Of a DNA stretch of 64,000 nucleotides, positions 52,720 to 62,335 are shown piece after piece. This stretch comes from Klebsiella michiganensis (GTDB lineage Bacteria > Pseudomonadota > Gammaproteobacteria > Enterobacterales > Enterobacteriaceae), in assembly GCA_000963575.1 (NCBI GenBank), contig CP011077.1, forward strand, positions 4,960,001 to 5,024,000, given 5' to 3'. The position numbers were made by a program, and so were the translations under genes. Under the pieces are notes generated by a model. It saw only the letters and a program-made list of their open reading frames with translations. It did no database searches and was not told the DNA's origin. Every line of letters begins with the position of its first letter. The first letter of the stretch is position 1.

Positions 52720-53430
52720 TTACTGCGTTGCGGTCTGCGCTGCGCTCCAGGCCTGAGCAAACGCCTGATGCTGAGCGGACAACGGGCCAATCAGCGAGTT
52801 GTACTGACTTGCCTGCTGGGAAGTAGGGAACTGAATCCCGCCGTTAGCAAAGCCAACTTGCGTCCCCTGCTGGGCGATAAAATCACCCACCTGAACCAGC
52901 TGCTGGGTCAGGGTCTGCGCGGCTGGGATCAGCGGCGCCATGGCGTTAGCCGGCCCGGTTACCACTTTCTGGTAAACCTGATAGTAAACGGTTTTCAGAT
53001 CGTCAGGCTGCTTCAGTGCCGCAAGCGCACCGTCGGCCTGCATTTTGGCATTCTGAACCTGCTGACCCAAAACATTCAGCGAACCGTTAGCCTGACGCAA
53101 CGCGTCGCGCTGGGTCATGTAATCCTGCGGAGAGCGGATGCTGTTCACGCTATCCACGACCGGCTTCATACCTTCGTCCATTGCCTGGCTAACCTGCTGG
53201 GAGAAGCCGTAAAGAATGGCGTAGTCAGAGACCAGCGGGCCAAACTGTTTTTTCTGATCTGACGTCAGCGTCGGCAGGCGGTCGCCGCTACGCATGGCCG
53301 TGTTTTGCAGAAAATCGATGAACGCCTTACGCTGGTCGCCTTCTTTATCGAAGCAACCACTCAGGCTCACCACCATTAATAACGCCGCCAGCGGCGCAAA
53401 CCAGCGAGACCAGGACTTACCTGTCGCCAT
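52720..53430 (-). CDS. yiaF: DUF3053 family lipoprotein YiaF
   Basis: The 236-residue product opens MATGKSWSRWFAPLAALL and has a lipobox, VVSLSGC, followed by FDKEGDQRKAF, so it should be a lipid-anchored envelope protein. The rest is helical and Gln/Ala-rich. It is highly similar to E. coli YiaF, of unknown function. AGGAG lies 8 bases before this ATG; another ATG one codon upstream is equally possible. The open frame extends to 53532 but that part is not conserved. Confidence 0.88.
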   Translation of the reverse strand: MATGKSWSRWFAPLAALLMVVSLSGCFDKEGDQRKAFIDFLQNTAMRSGDRLPTLTSDQKKQFGPLVSDYAILYGFSQQVSQAMDEGMKPVVDSVNSIRSPQDYMTQRDALRQANGSLNVLGQQVQNAKMQADGALAALKQPDDLKTVYYQVYQKVVTGPANAMAPLIPAAQTLTQQLVQVGDFIAQQGTQVGFANGGIQFPTSQQASQYNSLIGPLSAQHQAFAQAWSAAQTATQ

Positions 53431-53724
53431 CATTTCTACTCCTGTCACCAATGCACTACCTGGCAAATTGCCACCCAATAACGATGCTAAGAATAGTCCA
53501 ACAGCCCTTCGCAAGATACCCTTTCGCAACAATCTCTTTCCGCGGCGAACGGGGTTTTACCTTGACTGCCCTCAGCGACGGCCAGGCGCTGGTTGAACAA
53601 GATCAAAGGCCATACATTTAGTAATGGGACAATAATAAAAGCCAAAAAAGAAAGCGACCGGTAATCTGGCCGCTCGATACATCTGGGTATGCAGAATGAA
53701 ACGCAACCTCGTCTAAAACAAATA

Positions 53725-54540
53725 TCAGAAACTGTAGCTGGCACTAACGAAACTCAGTCCGGCCACTTTCTTTTCAACAATCGGGCTTTTGGCTGCATCG
53801 CCCACTAATGCTGTGACACCCACTCCCGCCTGCAGCGCTATATTTTGGGTCCATTCATAATTAAGCGCCGCAGCAAACGTGACATCTTTAAAACCGCTGC
53901 CCGGCCGCCAGGTAGAAAAAGCCGTGCGCTGCGCCTGTGCAGGGGTCACACCAAAATAGCCGCGTTGATAGCCGCTGTTTGCCCATGTTGTATAGAGATT
54001 GGTTTGCAGAGAAAGCCGATCGTTAAGGGGCGTAAGGGTATCAACCCCCAGTTCGGCCAGCAGCGTACGGCCCAAATCCTCTCCGCCATAGTGCCTTTTC
54101 TTCGTTGCCTGTAGGGCTCTAACATAGGTACGGAAAGGGTCAAGCTGGTAACTCAGCTCCACGCCCACCTGTAACGCGCCACCTAAATCCCCCATGCCCA
54201 TCAGCGTTTTGTCCCGCCCATTGAGCGTGTCAATCACCTCATCACGGCCTGGATCGTAGTCCAGCAAGAGCTCCACACCAAACGGCCCATCCAGAGGCAA
54301 GGCCCAGCTCAGGCCGTCATCCCACAAAGCTACGCGGCCCCAATTTGCGTGGCTATAGCCCAAACCAATATCGACAATCGCGGCTGGCCGATATTTTTTA
54401 GCCCCCTCATAAGCCGGCGCATACGCGACGCCGCCGCCCAAAGTAAAAAACACTTCACCGTCTTGTGCATGGGAAACAACAGGCAGTAAAAGGAGTAATA
54501 CCGATGTCGAGATGGCCAGAGGTTTTTTCAAAATAATCAT
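53725..54540 (-). CDS. MipA/OmpV-family outer-membrane protein
   Basis: The 271-residue product has a signal peptide ending SHA before QDGEVFFTLGGG. It shows alternating strands ending in aromatic residues, with ASYSF at the C-terminus. YAPAYEGAKKYR and VTALVGDAAKSPIV are hallmarks of the MipA/OmpV family (scaffold for murein synthesis, or porin-like). The specific role is unknown. The 294 bases to yiaF contain no credible gene. Confidence 0.85.
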   Translation of the reverse strand: MIILKKPLAISTSVLLLLLPVVSHAQDGEVFFTLGGGVAYAPAYEGAKKYRPAAIVDIGLGYSHANWGRVALWDDGLSWALPLDGPFGVELLLDYDPGRDEVIDTLNGRDKTLMGMGDLGGALQVGVELSYQLDPFRTYVRALQATKKRHYGGEDLGRTLLAELGVDTLTPLNDRLSLQTNLYTTWANSGYQRGYFGVTPAQAQRTAFSTWRPGSGFKDVTFAAALNYEWTQNIALQAGVGVTALVGDAAKSPIVEKKVAGLSFVSASYSF

Positions 54541-55061
54541 CCTTTATTTAATATTGGTTAATTAAATCCATTGATTTCCAGATACAAAAACAAAAGCTCT
54601 TTATTTATTTTTTTAAATAATAATTCCGAACAACAATGACAGTGAAACCCATCATTAATAAACGGAGACAAAACAAAAACCACAATTAATTCGTTAGATA
54701 TCTAATAAATAACATCCAATCTAATTTATTCAGGATATTTATCGGATAATCGGCGAGTTATTTCTTAATATAAGTTAATAATACAGCCCAGAAAAATTTC
54801 ATCTCCACCCAGTGCCGCCGCGGGCTGCAGCCCTGTCGCAATGCCAGAGAGCGCATAACTATTTACACTTTTATACTAACCCCGCCTGGTTGCAGGCTTT
54901 TCAGTCGCTTAATGACGATAAACATTCAGCTGAAACGCATAAGCCTGCTTTTACGGCACGTTTAGCCACTAACGTGATCCCACGCACGCTTTAAATCCAG
55001 CTACAGTTAATAGGCTTCTTTGCGTTCACGTTCTCGCTGTGTGATTTATGAGGAGTTCTCA
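54541..55061. other. AT-rich divergent intergenic region, mipA-like gene / yiaG
   Basis: No coding signal was found in about 520 bases. A 12-base perfect palindrome, TTAGATATCTAA (54694-54705), lies in the most AT-rich part and may be an operator. GAGGAG precedes yiaG. Confidence 0.5.
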
Positions 55062-55349
55062 ATGGAATATAAAGATCCAATGATTGAGCTGCTTAGCAGT
55101 CTTGAGCAGATTGTTTTTAAAGATAATCAGGTCGTTAGCCTGAGTCAGAAACCCAGCGCCTTCTCGGAGTTTGAGCAGCTACGTAAAAGTACCGGACTAA
55201 AAATCGATGATTTTGCTCAGGCGATGGGGGTTAGCGTAACGATGGTGCAGGAATGGGAGTCCAGAAGACTTAAGCCCTCCATCACCGAACTGAAATTAAT
55301 GCGTCTGATTCAGGCCAACCCAGGCCTTAGTAAACAGTTAATCAGTTAG
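55062..55349 (+). CDS. yiaG: HTH-type transcriptional regulator YiaG
   Basis: The 95-residue product begins MEYKDPMIELLSSLEQIVF and has a Cro/CI-type helix-turn-helix, LKIDDFAQAMGVSVTMVQEWESRRLKPS. It is close to E. coli YiaG over its whole length; targets are unknown. The start is chosen at the GAGGAG-preceded ATG; the frame is open for 14 more codons upstream without a conserved sequence. Confidence 0.92.
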   Translation: MEYKDPMIELLSSLEQIVFKDNQVVSLSQKPSAFSEFEQLRKSTGLKIDDFAQAMGVSVTMVQEWESRRLKPSITELKLMRLIQANPGLSKQLIS

Positions 55350-55373
55350 AAAATCGCTGTGCCGAAAGAAAAC

Positions 55374-55396
55374 AACCCCGCCGTGATGCGGGGTTT
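55374..55396 (+). terminator. Intrinsic terminator after yiaG
   Basis: Stem aaccccgc / gcggggtt with loop cgtgat is followed by a short T run, 25 bases past the stop. Confidence 0.7.
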
Positions 55397-55461
55397 GTCA
55401 TTAATAAGCCACCTTCGTAGCCTCCGCCCCTGGCAACATCCGCCATGGGCGATGAGAAAAA

Positions 55462-55854
55462 TTAGCACCTGCTGCCAAAATCACTGTCCTCGCTCCCCCC
55501 ACGAATCATCCGGGTTAGCTCTTCACAGCGATGAATTTTTCCAGCCAGTAAGGTAAATCGGGCGAACACTTCAAATTCACTCCATTCACCCTGATTTTTC
55601 TCGACTTTTACATAGTGCTGCGTAAATACCGTGTCTCCTTCAGCAACGGCTGCTTTGACCAACAGGTGCATTTTTTGGGTCTGCGCTTTTAGCGCGCTCA
55701 TATGATTAATGAAGTCATCATAGCTCAGTAATTTGCCATCAACGATTTGCCGGTAATCCGGAGCAAAGTACCGTGCAATTTTGTTTTCATCATGCTCGGG
55801 GCAACAAATAATTTCCTGTAATGCGTCAATGACGCTTTGGCTTTGCGATTTCAT
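55462..55854 (-). CDS. SnoaL/NTF2-like protein
   Basis: The 130-residue product has an N-terminal helix, then YFAPDYRQIVDGKLLSYDDF and a set of beta strands (VFTQHYVKVEK, EFEVFARFTLLAGKI), the usual cone-shaped NTF2 fold. Such proteins bind or turn over small ligands; no substrate can be named. It is divergent from an AraC regulator 74 bases away, which probably controls it. Confidence 0.7.
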   Translation of the reverse strand: MKSQSQSVIDALQEIICCPEHDENKIARYFAPDYRQIVDGKLLSYDDFINHMSALKAQTQKMHLLVKAAVAEGDTVFTQHYVKVEKNQGEWSEFEVFARFTLLAGKIHRCEELTRMIRGGSEDSDFGSRC

Positions 55855-55928
55855 AGAAAACTCCTTTTGCTGGAGCCTCCAGTCTACGAAGCATTAATAA
55901 ATCGCTATTATCCGTATCAGGACAACTT

Positions 55929-56693
55929 ATGCGGTTAACCAGCCATATGGTAAAAACACAAAAAATTGATTATTTGCGCCACCACTCAACGCCCTGGCAC
56001 AAACATACCTCGGGGCAACTGTATTGGCTTGAGCAGGGCGTGATGGTGATTGAAACGCTGCAGGCGCAGTGGCACGTTACCGCGGGAACGTTGGGATGGT
56101 TTCCCTCTGGAATAGAGCACCGGGCCTGGTTCCCTGGCAGCGTAAAAGGAAGCAGTCTTTATCTCTCTCCAGCCTCCTGCGCCTTATTCCCATCTGTGCC
56201 AGGGATTTATGGGGCGGACCATTTTGTGTTTGCGCTTCTGGCACGCCTGGAACTGAATGCTAACCAATCTCTGCCATCAGATTATTTATGTAGCCTTCTC
56301 ACACTCCTGGGCCATGAAATAAAGCAGCTCCCACAATGGCCTCTGGAGCTCACTCTGCCCTCCGACCGCCGGGCGCGTAACGTTGCAGAGGAATTATTGA
56401 GACACCCCGCCACCCGGCTCGGTCAGGCACAGCTGGCTCAACAATGGGGGCTGAGCGTCAGAAATCTTAGCCGTTTGTTCACTCAGCAAACCGGCCTGAG
56501 CTTCAGTCAGTGGCGACAACAGGCGAAAATAGTGTCTTCACTTCAGTGGATCACTGCGGGTTTGCCCATCAGTGAAGTCGCCGAGCGAAGCGGCTACAGC
56601 AATATCAGCGCTTACATCGAGGCGTTTCGGTTGAGATTTGGCAAGACGCCCGGCCAATTTAAGGTGTCATCCTGCCAGCCATCAGCAGGATGA
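55929..56693 (+). CDS. AraC-family regulator with cupin domain
   Basis: The 254-residue product has an N-terminal cupin sensor (HHSTPWHKHTSGQLYWLEQG, then GTLGWFPSGIEH). Its C-terminal double helix-turn-helix carries LAQQWGLSVRNLSRLFTQQ and ISEVAERSGYSNISAYIEAF, then RFGKTPGQF. It most likely regulates the divergent NTF2-like gene in response to a small molecule. Confidence 0.85.
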   Translation: MRLTSHMVKTQKIDYLRHHSTPWHKHTSGQLYWLEQGVMVIETLQAQWHVTAGTLGWFPSGIEHRAWFPGSVKGSSLYLSPASCALFPSVPGIYGADHFVFALLARLELNANQSLPSDYLCSLLTLLGHEIKQLPQWPLELTLPSDRRARNVAEELLRHPATRLGQAQLAQQWGLSVRNLSRLFTQQTGLSFSQWRQQAKIVSSLQWITAGLPISEVAERSGYSNISAYIEAFRLRFGKTPGQFKVSSCQPSAG

Positions 56694-56784
56694 ATAATGC
56701 ATATTCGCGGTGGCGGAATCCGTAGGCATATGCTTTCGGACACCGCCCCCAGACTGGCTTAGTTCAGGGCTGGCAATCAAAAAA

Positions 56785-58446
56785 TCAGAACGTTTCCCAG
56801 TTAGCATCAGAGGCTGAGGCCGCCTGCGGTTTTAATATGGCTGGCTGTGGGCGGAGTTTTTCCTGCGCCGGCTCCACACGGCGACCGCCGGATTGCTGGA
56901 GCTGGAACACCGCCACCGCCAGGCGCAGCTCGCTCGCCTGGTCTTCAAGCGCCGCAGCGGCAGAAGCGGACTCTTCCACCAGCGAGGCGTTCTGCTGGGT
57001 CACGCTGTCCATCTCGGATACCGCCTGCGCCACCTGCTCAATGCCTTTGCTTTGCTCTTCAGAGGCCGACGCAATTTCGCCCATGATGTCAGTCACACGG
57101 GTGACCGCCGAAACGATCTCCTTCATGGTGGCCCCCGCTTCACGAACCTGGCTGGAGCCGGTATCAATGCGCGACACAGAGTTTTCAATCAGCACTTTGA
57201 TCTCTTTCGCAGCCTGTGCGCTGCGGCTGGCCAGGGTTCTGACTTCTCCCGCAACCACGGCAAATCCGCGCCCTTGCTCACCCGCCCGGGCGGCTTCTAC
57301 CGCGGCGTTAAGCGCCAGAATGTTGGTCTGGAAGGCAATGCTGTCGATAACGCTGGTGATATCCACGATTTTGCCCGAGCTTTCGGCGATTTCGTTCATG
57401 GTGCTGACCACGCTATCCACCACGCGACCGCCTTTCTGCGCGGTTTCGGAGGCGTTTTTCGCCAGACCGGTTGCCTGTCGCGCATTATCGGTGTTCTGCT
57501 TCACGGTCGCGGTCAACTGCTCCATACTGGCCGCCGTCTCTTCCAGCGCCGCCGCCTGCTGCTCGGTGCGGGAAGAAAGATCGCTGCTGCCGGCGGAAAT
57601 TTCGCTGGCCCCGGTGTAAATGGAATCCGCATTGTCGCGCACCACGCTCACGGTCTTCGCCAGCGACTGCTGCATAGTTTTAAGCCCGGCAGACAGGCGG
57701 CTCATTTCGCTGCGCCCTTCGGCGTCGATCGCGCGGGTTAAATCCCCCTCGGAGATAGCCTGGATATGCCCCATCACATTTTTCAGCGGTCCCAGCAGCA
57801 CGCGCTGCAGGCCCAGCCAGATAACCACCAGCGCCGCGATGACAATCAGTAAAATGGTGCCCAGCGTCCAGAGCATACCGGTGTAGCTGCTTTGGTTCTC
57901 CGCGCTGGCGGCCTTCAACAGCCGGGTGTTCTGCGCCAGCCACTGACCGTAAACGGCTTTGAAATCGTCCTGAGCCTGCTGGGCATCCAGGTTGCCGTAA
58001 GCCTGGTAGTTATCGGCCTTCAGGAACTGAATGGACTGGGCCATGACGTCATGCATTTGCTTGAAGCTGGCCGCCGCTTTGTCGTCGAGGGCTTTATCCT
58101 GGCCCGGCACATCGTCGGAGTCCATGTAGCTGGAAAACTGCTTTTGCGCGTCGGCCAGCAGCACACCGGCATTCGCCAACAGCTTGTTCATCGCCTCCAG
58201 CGAGGCTGGGTCACGCTGATTTTTCAGAACGCGAATCGCCACGCGGTTGATGGTGACGCGAGTTTCAACCAGCGTCTGGAAGCTGCCGCCAAGCTGCTGC
58301 TGCTGGTAGTTCAGCAGGCCGGTATTCTGGAAGTTCAGGCGATCGCTGCTGACGGAGGAGTAGTACAGCGCCCCGGTCACTAGCAAGAGCACGCTGAAGA
58401 TCCCCAGCGTGGTGATAATTCCGGTGATAACTTTGATATTTTTCAT
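56785..58446 (-). CDS. Methyl-accepting chemotaxis protein with NWETF tether
   Basis: This 553-residue transmembrane chemoreceptor has a first helix at about 7-30 and a periplasmic four-helix-bundle sensor (TarH type, about 35-190). A second helix at about 195-215 is followed by a HAMP domain. The signalling hairpin has its tip near AFQTNILALNAAVEAARAGEQ. The last five residues, NWETF, are the CheR/CheB docking pentapeptide, marking a high-abundance-type receptor. The ligand is unknown. The start was taken at the ATG 58446 behind CAGGAA; a TTG three codons upstream is less likely. Confidence 0.9.
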   Translation of the reverse strand: MKNIKVITGIITTLGIFSVLLLVTGALYYSSVSSDRLNFQNTGLLNYQQQQLGGSFQTLVETRVTINRVAIRVLKNQRDPASLEAMNKLLANAGVLLADAQKQFSSYMDSDDVPGQDKALDDKAAASFKQMHDVMAQSIQFLKADNYQAYGNLDAQQAQDDFKAVYGQWLAQNTRLLKAASAENQSSYTGMLWTLGTILLIVIAALVVIWLGLQRVLLGPLKNVMGHIQAISEGDLTRAIDAEGRSEMSRLSAGLKTMQQSLAKTVSVVRDNADSIYTGASEISAGSSDLSSRTEQQAAALEETAASMEQLTATVKQNTDNARQATGLAKNASETAQKGGRVVDSVVSTMNEIAESSGKIVDITSVIDSIAFQTNILALNAAVEAARAGEQGRGFAVVAGEVRTLASRSAQAAKEIKVLIENSVSRIDTGSSQVREAGATMKEIVSAVTRVTDIMGEIASASEEQSKGIEQVAQAVSEMDSVTQQNASLVEESASAAAALEDQASELRLAVAVFQLQQSGGRRVEPAQEKLRPQPAILKPQAASASDANWETF

Positions 58447-58683
58447 AGCGCCCAACGTTCCTGAGGTAATGGCCGATATGAGATATATCGGTCCGGCGCA
58501 GATTTCCCTTACCGCCCCTGGCGCGACTTTTTGTTAATCCATTGATATTTGAAAGTAAAAAAATTAATAAAAATTCGAAGGGGATTTTATGAGAAGGGCG
58601 ATCAAAATGACGAGAAGAACTGCACGGAATGGGTTTTAGAATAAGCCTGGAAAATCAATTCATTGATTTTCAACTGATAATCA

Positions 58684-58715
58684 CAAAGAGGGAAAAACCA
58701 CGTTTTCCCTCTTTG
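58684..58715. repeat. Palindrome downstream of glyS, second copy of the bcsA-bcsB element
   Basis: caaagagggaaaa / ttttccctctttg form a perfect 13-base stem with a short loop. The 20 bases starting at 58683 equal those at 6169-6188. It lies 35 bases past the glyS stop and can serve as its terminator, although the T tract is interrupted. Confidence 0.6.
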
Positions 58716-58749
58716 TCGGCAAATTAACCCGCCGAAGCGGGCTGAAGGA

Positions 58750-60819
58750 TTACTGCAGCAGAGAGATGTCCGCCACCTGCAGGAACAGCTCGCGCAGCTT
58801 GGTCAGCAACGTCAGGCGGTTAATACGCAGCTCTTTATCTTCTGCGTTTACCATCACCTTCTCGAAGAACTCATCCACCGGCTCGCGCAGATTGGCCAGC
58901 TCTTCCAGGGCTTCCTGGTAACGGCCTTCGGCGAAGTACGGCTGCAGTTTATCGCGCAGCACGACGACGTTGGTCGCCAGACGAATTTCTTCAGCTTCTT
59001 TCAGCACTGTCGCATGCACGGTGTCGTTCAGCACTTCGTCAGACTTGGCAAGAATGTTGGAAACACGCTTGTTAGCCGCCGCCAGAGACGCCGCCGCTTC
59101 CAGAGTACGGAAGTGGGAAACCGCCTTCATGCGAGCATCGAAGTCAGCCGGTTTGGTAGGACGACGCGCCAGTACTGCCTGGATGGTGTCAACCGCGTGG
59201 CCTTCTTCCTGATACCAGGTGCGGAAGCGACCCAGCATAAAGTCGATAACCTCATCCACCACATTGGTGTTGGTCAGCTTGCTGCCGTAGAGGCGAACCG
59301 CTTCTTCGGTCAGGGTCTGCAGATCCAGCGGCAGGTTTTTCTCGACGATAATACGCAGCACGCCCAGCGCAGCGCGGCGCAGTGCGAACGGGTCTTTATC
59401 GCCTTTCGGATGCTGGCCGATGCCGAAGATACCCGCGAGGGTGTCCATCTTGTCGGCAATCGCCACCGCACAGGCCACCAGGTTAGACGGCAGGGCATCG
59501 CCCGCAAAGCGTGGCTGGTACTGCTCGTTCAGCGCAACCGCCACGTCTTCCGCTTCGCCGTCGTGGCGCGCGTAGTGCATGCCCATCACGCCCTGGGTGT
59601 CGGTAAACTCGAACACCATGTTGGTCATCAGGTCGCACTTGGACAGCAGGCCTGCACGGGTCGCGTGGTTCACGTCGGCACCAATCTGGCCGGCAATCCA
59701 GCCGGAAAGGGCTTCGATACGGTTGGTTTTGTCGCGCAGGGTGCCCAGCTCTTTCTGGAACAGCACGGTTTCCAGACGCGGCAGGTTGTCTTCCAGACGC
59801 TTTTTACGGTCGGTGTTGAAGAAGAACTCGGCATCTGCCAGGCGCGGGCGAACCACTTTCTCGTTACCGGAGATGATCTGCCCCGGATCTTTGGACTCGA
59901 TGTTCGCCACGAAGATGAAGTTCGGCAGCAGTTTGCCGCTGTTGTCGTAAACCGGGAAGTACTTCTGGTCACCCTTCATGGTGTAAACCAGCGCTTCGGC
60001 AGGCACGGCCAGGAATTTCTCTTCGAATTTCGCGGTCAGCACCACCGGCCATTCCACCAGCGAGGTGACTTCTTCCAGCAGGCTTTCGCTCAGGTCAGCC
60101 TGACCGCCGATTTTACGGGCAGCTTCTTCGGCATCACGTTTGATGACGGCTTTACGCGCCTCGTAATCAGCAATGACCTTCCCGCGTTCCAGCAGGATCT
60201 GCGGGTACTGGTCGGCATTGTCGATGGTGAACTCCGGCTCGCCCATAAAGCGATGGCCGCGAATTACGCGGGCGGACTGAATGCCAAGAATGGTGGCAGG
60301 AATCAGTTCGTCACCCAGCAGCAGCGTCACGGTATGAATCGGACGTACGAACTGAATGTCGGACGCGCCCCAGCGCATCAGCTTAGGAATAGGCAGTTTC
60401 GCCAGAGAAGTGGCTACCATGTTCGGCAGCAGAGCCTGCACGCTTTCGCCCTTCACATGGGCGCGGTACATCAGCCACTCGCCTTTATCGGTAGCCAGAC
60501 GCTCGGCCTGGTCTACGGTGATCCCGCAGCCACGAGCCCAGCCCTCGGCGGCTTTGCTTGGTTTACCTTCGGCATCGAATGCCGCAGACACCGCAGGGCC
60601 GCGTTTTTCGACTTCGCGATCCGGCTGAGAAGCCGCCAGATTAGCGATTTTCAGCGCCAGGCGACGCGGGGCAGCAAACCATTTTACCTCGCCGTGGGCG
60701 ATGTTGGCCGCATCCAGCTCGGCGGTAACGTTGGCAGCGAAGGATTCAGCCAGGCTGCGCAGGGCTTTTGGTGGCAGCTCTTCAGTGCCGATCTCCACCA
60801 GAAAAGTTTTTTCAGACAT
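58750..60819 (-). CDS. glyS: Glycine-tRNA ligase beta subunit
   Basis: GlyS is the large subunit of the alpha2-beta2 glycyl-tRNA synthetase; it binds tRNA-Gly. The 689-residue product opens SEKTFLVEIGTEELPPKALR and contains the HD-like and anticodon-binding regions (KCDLMTNMVFEFTDTQGVMG; FMLGRFRTWYQEEG). It follows glyQ after 9 bases. Length equals E. coli GlyS. Confidence 0.97.
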   Translation of the reverse strand: MSEKTFLVEIGTEELPPKALRSLAESFAANVTAELDAANIAHGEVKWFAAPRRLALKIANLAASQPDREVEKRGPAVSAAFDAEGKPSKAAEGWARGCGITVDQAERLATDKGEWLMYRAHVKGESVQALLPNMVATSLAKLPIPKLMRWGASDIQFVRPIHTVTLLLGDELIPATILGIQSARVIRGHRFMGEPEFTIDNADQYPQILLERGKVIADYEARKAVIKRDAEEAARKIGGQADLSESLLEEVTSLVEWPVVLTAKFEEKFLAVPAEALVYTMKGDQKYFPVYDNSGKLLPNFIFVANIESKDPGQIISGNEKVVRPRLADAEFFFNTDRKKRLEDNLPRLETVLFQKELGTLRDKTNRIEALSGWIAGQIGADVNHATRAGLLSKCDLMTNMVFEFTDTQGVMGMHYARHDGEAEDVAVALNEQYQPRFAGDALPSNLVACAVAIADKMDTLAGIFGIGQHPKGDKDPFALRRAALGVLRIIVEKNLPLDLQTLTEEAVRLYGSKLTNTNVVDEVIDFMLGRFRTWYQEEGHAVDTIQAVLARRPTKPADFDARMKAVSHFRTLEAAASLAAANKRVSNILAKSDEVLNDTVHATVLKEAEEIRLATNVVVLRDKLQPYFAEGRYQEALEELANLREPVDEFFEKVMVNAEDKELRINRLTLLTKLRELFLQVADISLLQ

Positions 60820-60828
60820 GGCGGCCTC

Positions 60829-61740
60829 TTAGTTGTTCTTATTGCACATCGGGAAGCCAAGCGCTTCACGAGAAGCGTAGTAGGCTTCGGCCACGGCTTT
60901 GGTCAGGGTGCGAATGCGCAGAATGTAGCGCTGGCGCTCGGTCACGGAAATGGCCTTGCGCGCATCCAGCAGGTTAAAGCTGTGAGCGGCTTTCAGAATA
61001 CGTTCGTAGGCCGGCAGCGGCAGCGGAGTTTCCAGCGCCAGCAGCTGCTGCGCTTCTTTCTCATACTGCTCGAAGCAGGTGAACAGGAAGTCCACGTCGG
61101 CGTATTCGAAGTTATAGGTGGACTGCTCCACTTCGTTCTGGTGGAACACATCGCCGTAGGTAGTTTTACCCAGCGGGCCGTCGCTCCACACGAGGTCGTA
61201 AACGCTGTCTACGCCCTGAATGTACATTGCCAGACGCTCTAAACCGTAGGTGATTTCGCCGGTCACCGGCTTACACTCCAGGCCGCCGACCTGCTGGAAG
61301 TAAGTGAACTGCGTCACTTCCATGCCGTTGAGCCAGACTTCCCAGCCCAGGCCCCATGCGCCAAGCGTTGGGTTTTCCCAGTTATCTTCCACGAAACGAA
61401 TGTCATGGATCTCCGGATCCATACCCAGCTCTTTCAGCGACCCGAGGTACAGCTCCTGAATGTTGTCCGGAGAAGGTTTAATCACCACCTGGAACTGGTA
61501 GTAGTGCTGTAAACGGTTCGGGTTTTCGCCGTAGCGGCCATCGGTAGGACGGCGGGACGGCTGCACATAAGCGGTGGCCATTGGCTCCGGCCCCAGGGCA
61601 CGCAGACAGGTCATCGGGTGAGAGGTGCCTGCGCCCACTTCCATGTCCAAAGGTTGAACAATGGTGCAGCCCTGGCGAGCCCAGTAGTCCTGTAAAGTCA
61701 GGATCAGGCCTTGAAAGGTCTTGGTATCAAACTTTTGCAT
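60829..61740 (-). CDS. glyQ: Glycine-tRNA ligase alpha subunit
   Basis: GlyQ is the catalytic class II aminoacylation subunit. The 303-residue product begins MQKFDTKTFQGLILTLQDYW and contains motif-2-type and motif-3-type segments (RRPTDGRYGENPNR; GEITYGLERLAMYIQGV). The start at 61740 matches E. coli exactly; upstream codons are open but not conserved. It is the first gene of glyQS. Confidence 0.97.
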   Translation of the reverse strand: MQKFDTKTFQGLILTLQDYWARQGCTIVQPLDMEVGAGTSHPMTCLRALGPEPMATAYVQPSRRPTDGRYGENPNRLQHYYQFQVVIKPSPDNIQELYLGSLKELGMDPEIHDIRFVEDNWENPTLGAWGLGWEVWLNGMEVTQFTYFQQVGGLECKPVTGEITYGLERLAMYIQGVDSVYDLVWSDGPLGKTTYGDVFHQNEVEQSTYNFEYADVDFLFTCFEQYEKEAQQLLALETPLPLPAYERILKAAHSFNLLDARKAISVTERQRYILRIRTLTKAVAEAYYASREALGFPMCNKNN

Positions 61741-61848
61741 GTTGAATTCGCACGCGTTCGGTGGATTTAAGAGAAGCGGCCAGTATATACGCAAACGCGG
61801 TCGAGTTGTATCAACACGGCAACGGAACGGCCGTGAGGGAGAAAGGCG

Positions 61849-62190
61849 TCAGGTTGTTGCGCGTTGGTTGAAGTTTTCGCGGCTGGAAAGGTGTGAAAAT
61901 TGACCACTTTCATCAAACGAGCAGGTAAAGCCTTCTTTACGGGCGGTACTGCCCATCATTTCGTAGCTGGCCTGGTACTGCTTAAAGTCTGACAGGTTAA
62001 TGCGCTGCGGCTGGGTATTGTACCGATAAGCGGCCTGATTTTTACAGGCAAGCTCCATCGCCGCGGTGTGAACAACCGGACGTAGCTTCTGCGCGGCCTG
62101 GCCTTCCTGCGGCGTAGAACTGCAGGCGCTGAGCATTAACGCCAAAAAAGCGGTTAAGAGGAGCCTATTTTTTCTTTCTGCCATCATCAT
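61849..62190 (-). CDS. ysaB: YsaB-like lipoprotein
   Basis: The 113-residue product has a lipoprotein signal with lipobox LMLSAC after a basic N-terminus. A conserved domain follows (AMELACKNQAAYRYNTQ, SYEMMGSTARKEGFTCSFDE) with two further cysteines. It matches E. coli YsaB, function unknown, in the same place next to glyQ. It diverges from wecH. Confidence 0.85.
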   Translation of the reverse strand: MMMAERKNRLLLTAFLALMLSACSSTPQEGQAAQKLRPVVHTAAMELACKNQAAYRYNTQPQRINLSDFKQYQASYEMMGSTARKEGFTCSFDESGQFSHLSSRENFNQRATT

Positions 62191-62335
62191 TCGCTACCAG
62201 TACGTTAAACTCGGTTTCTTATATCAACTCCTCGTGCTGCAGGCATTTTGCGAAGCCGCCGCGGGGATAGCAAGGTGCGCCGGGCAAACTCAGACATTTC
62301 CGGACACAGGTAAGCAAGCGGCTTCAGGGGAACGA

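Noticed and set aside
53487..53744. 85-codon frame between yiaF and the mipA-like gene
   Set aside because: It overlaps the mipA-like gene end, has odd Cys-rich composition and no ribosome site.
54812..54994. 60-codon frame upstream of yiaG
   Set aside because: Short, no ribosome site, in AT-rich intergenic DNA, no similarity recognised.
55350..58749. Expected cspA between yiaG and glyS, as in E. coli
   Set aside because: No cold-shock protein sequence (such as a KWFN or KGFGF motif) was found; the interval holds NTF2-like, AraC and chemoreceptor genes instead.
59014..61242. A 742-codon open frame opposite glyS and glyQ
   Set aside because: It lies entirely antisense to two strongly conserved genes and has the composition of a GC-rich mirror frame; no recognisable domain.
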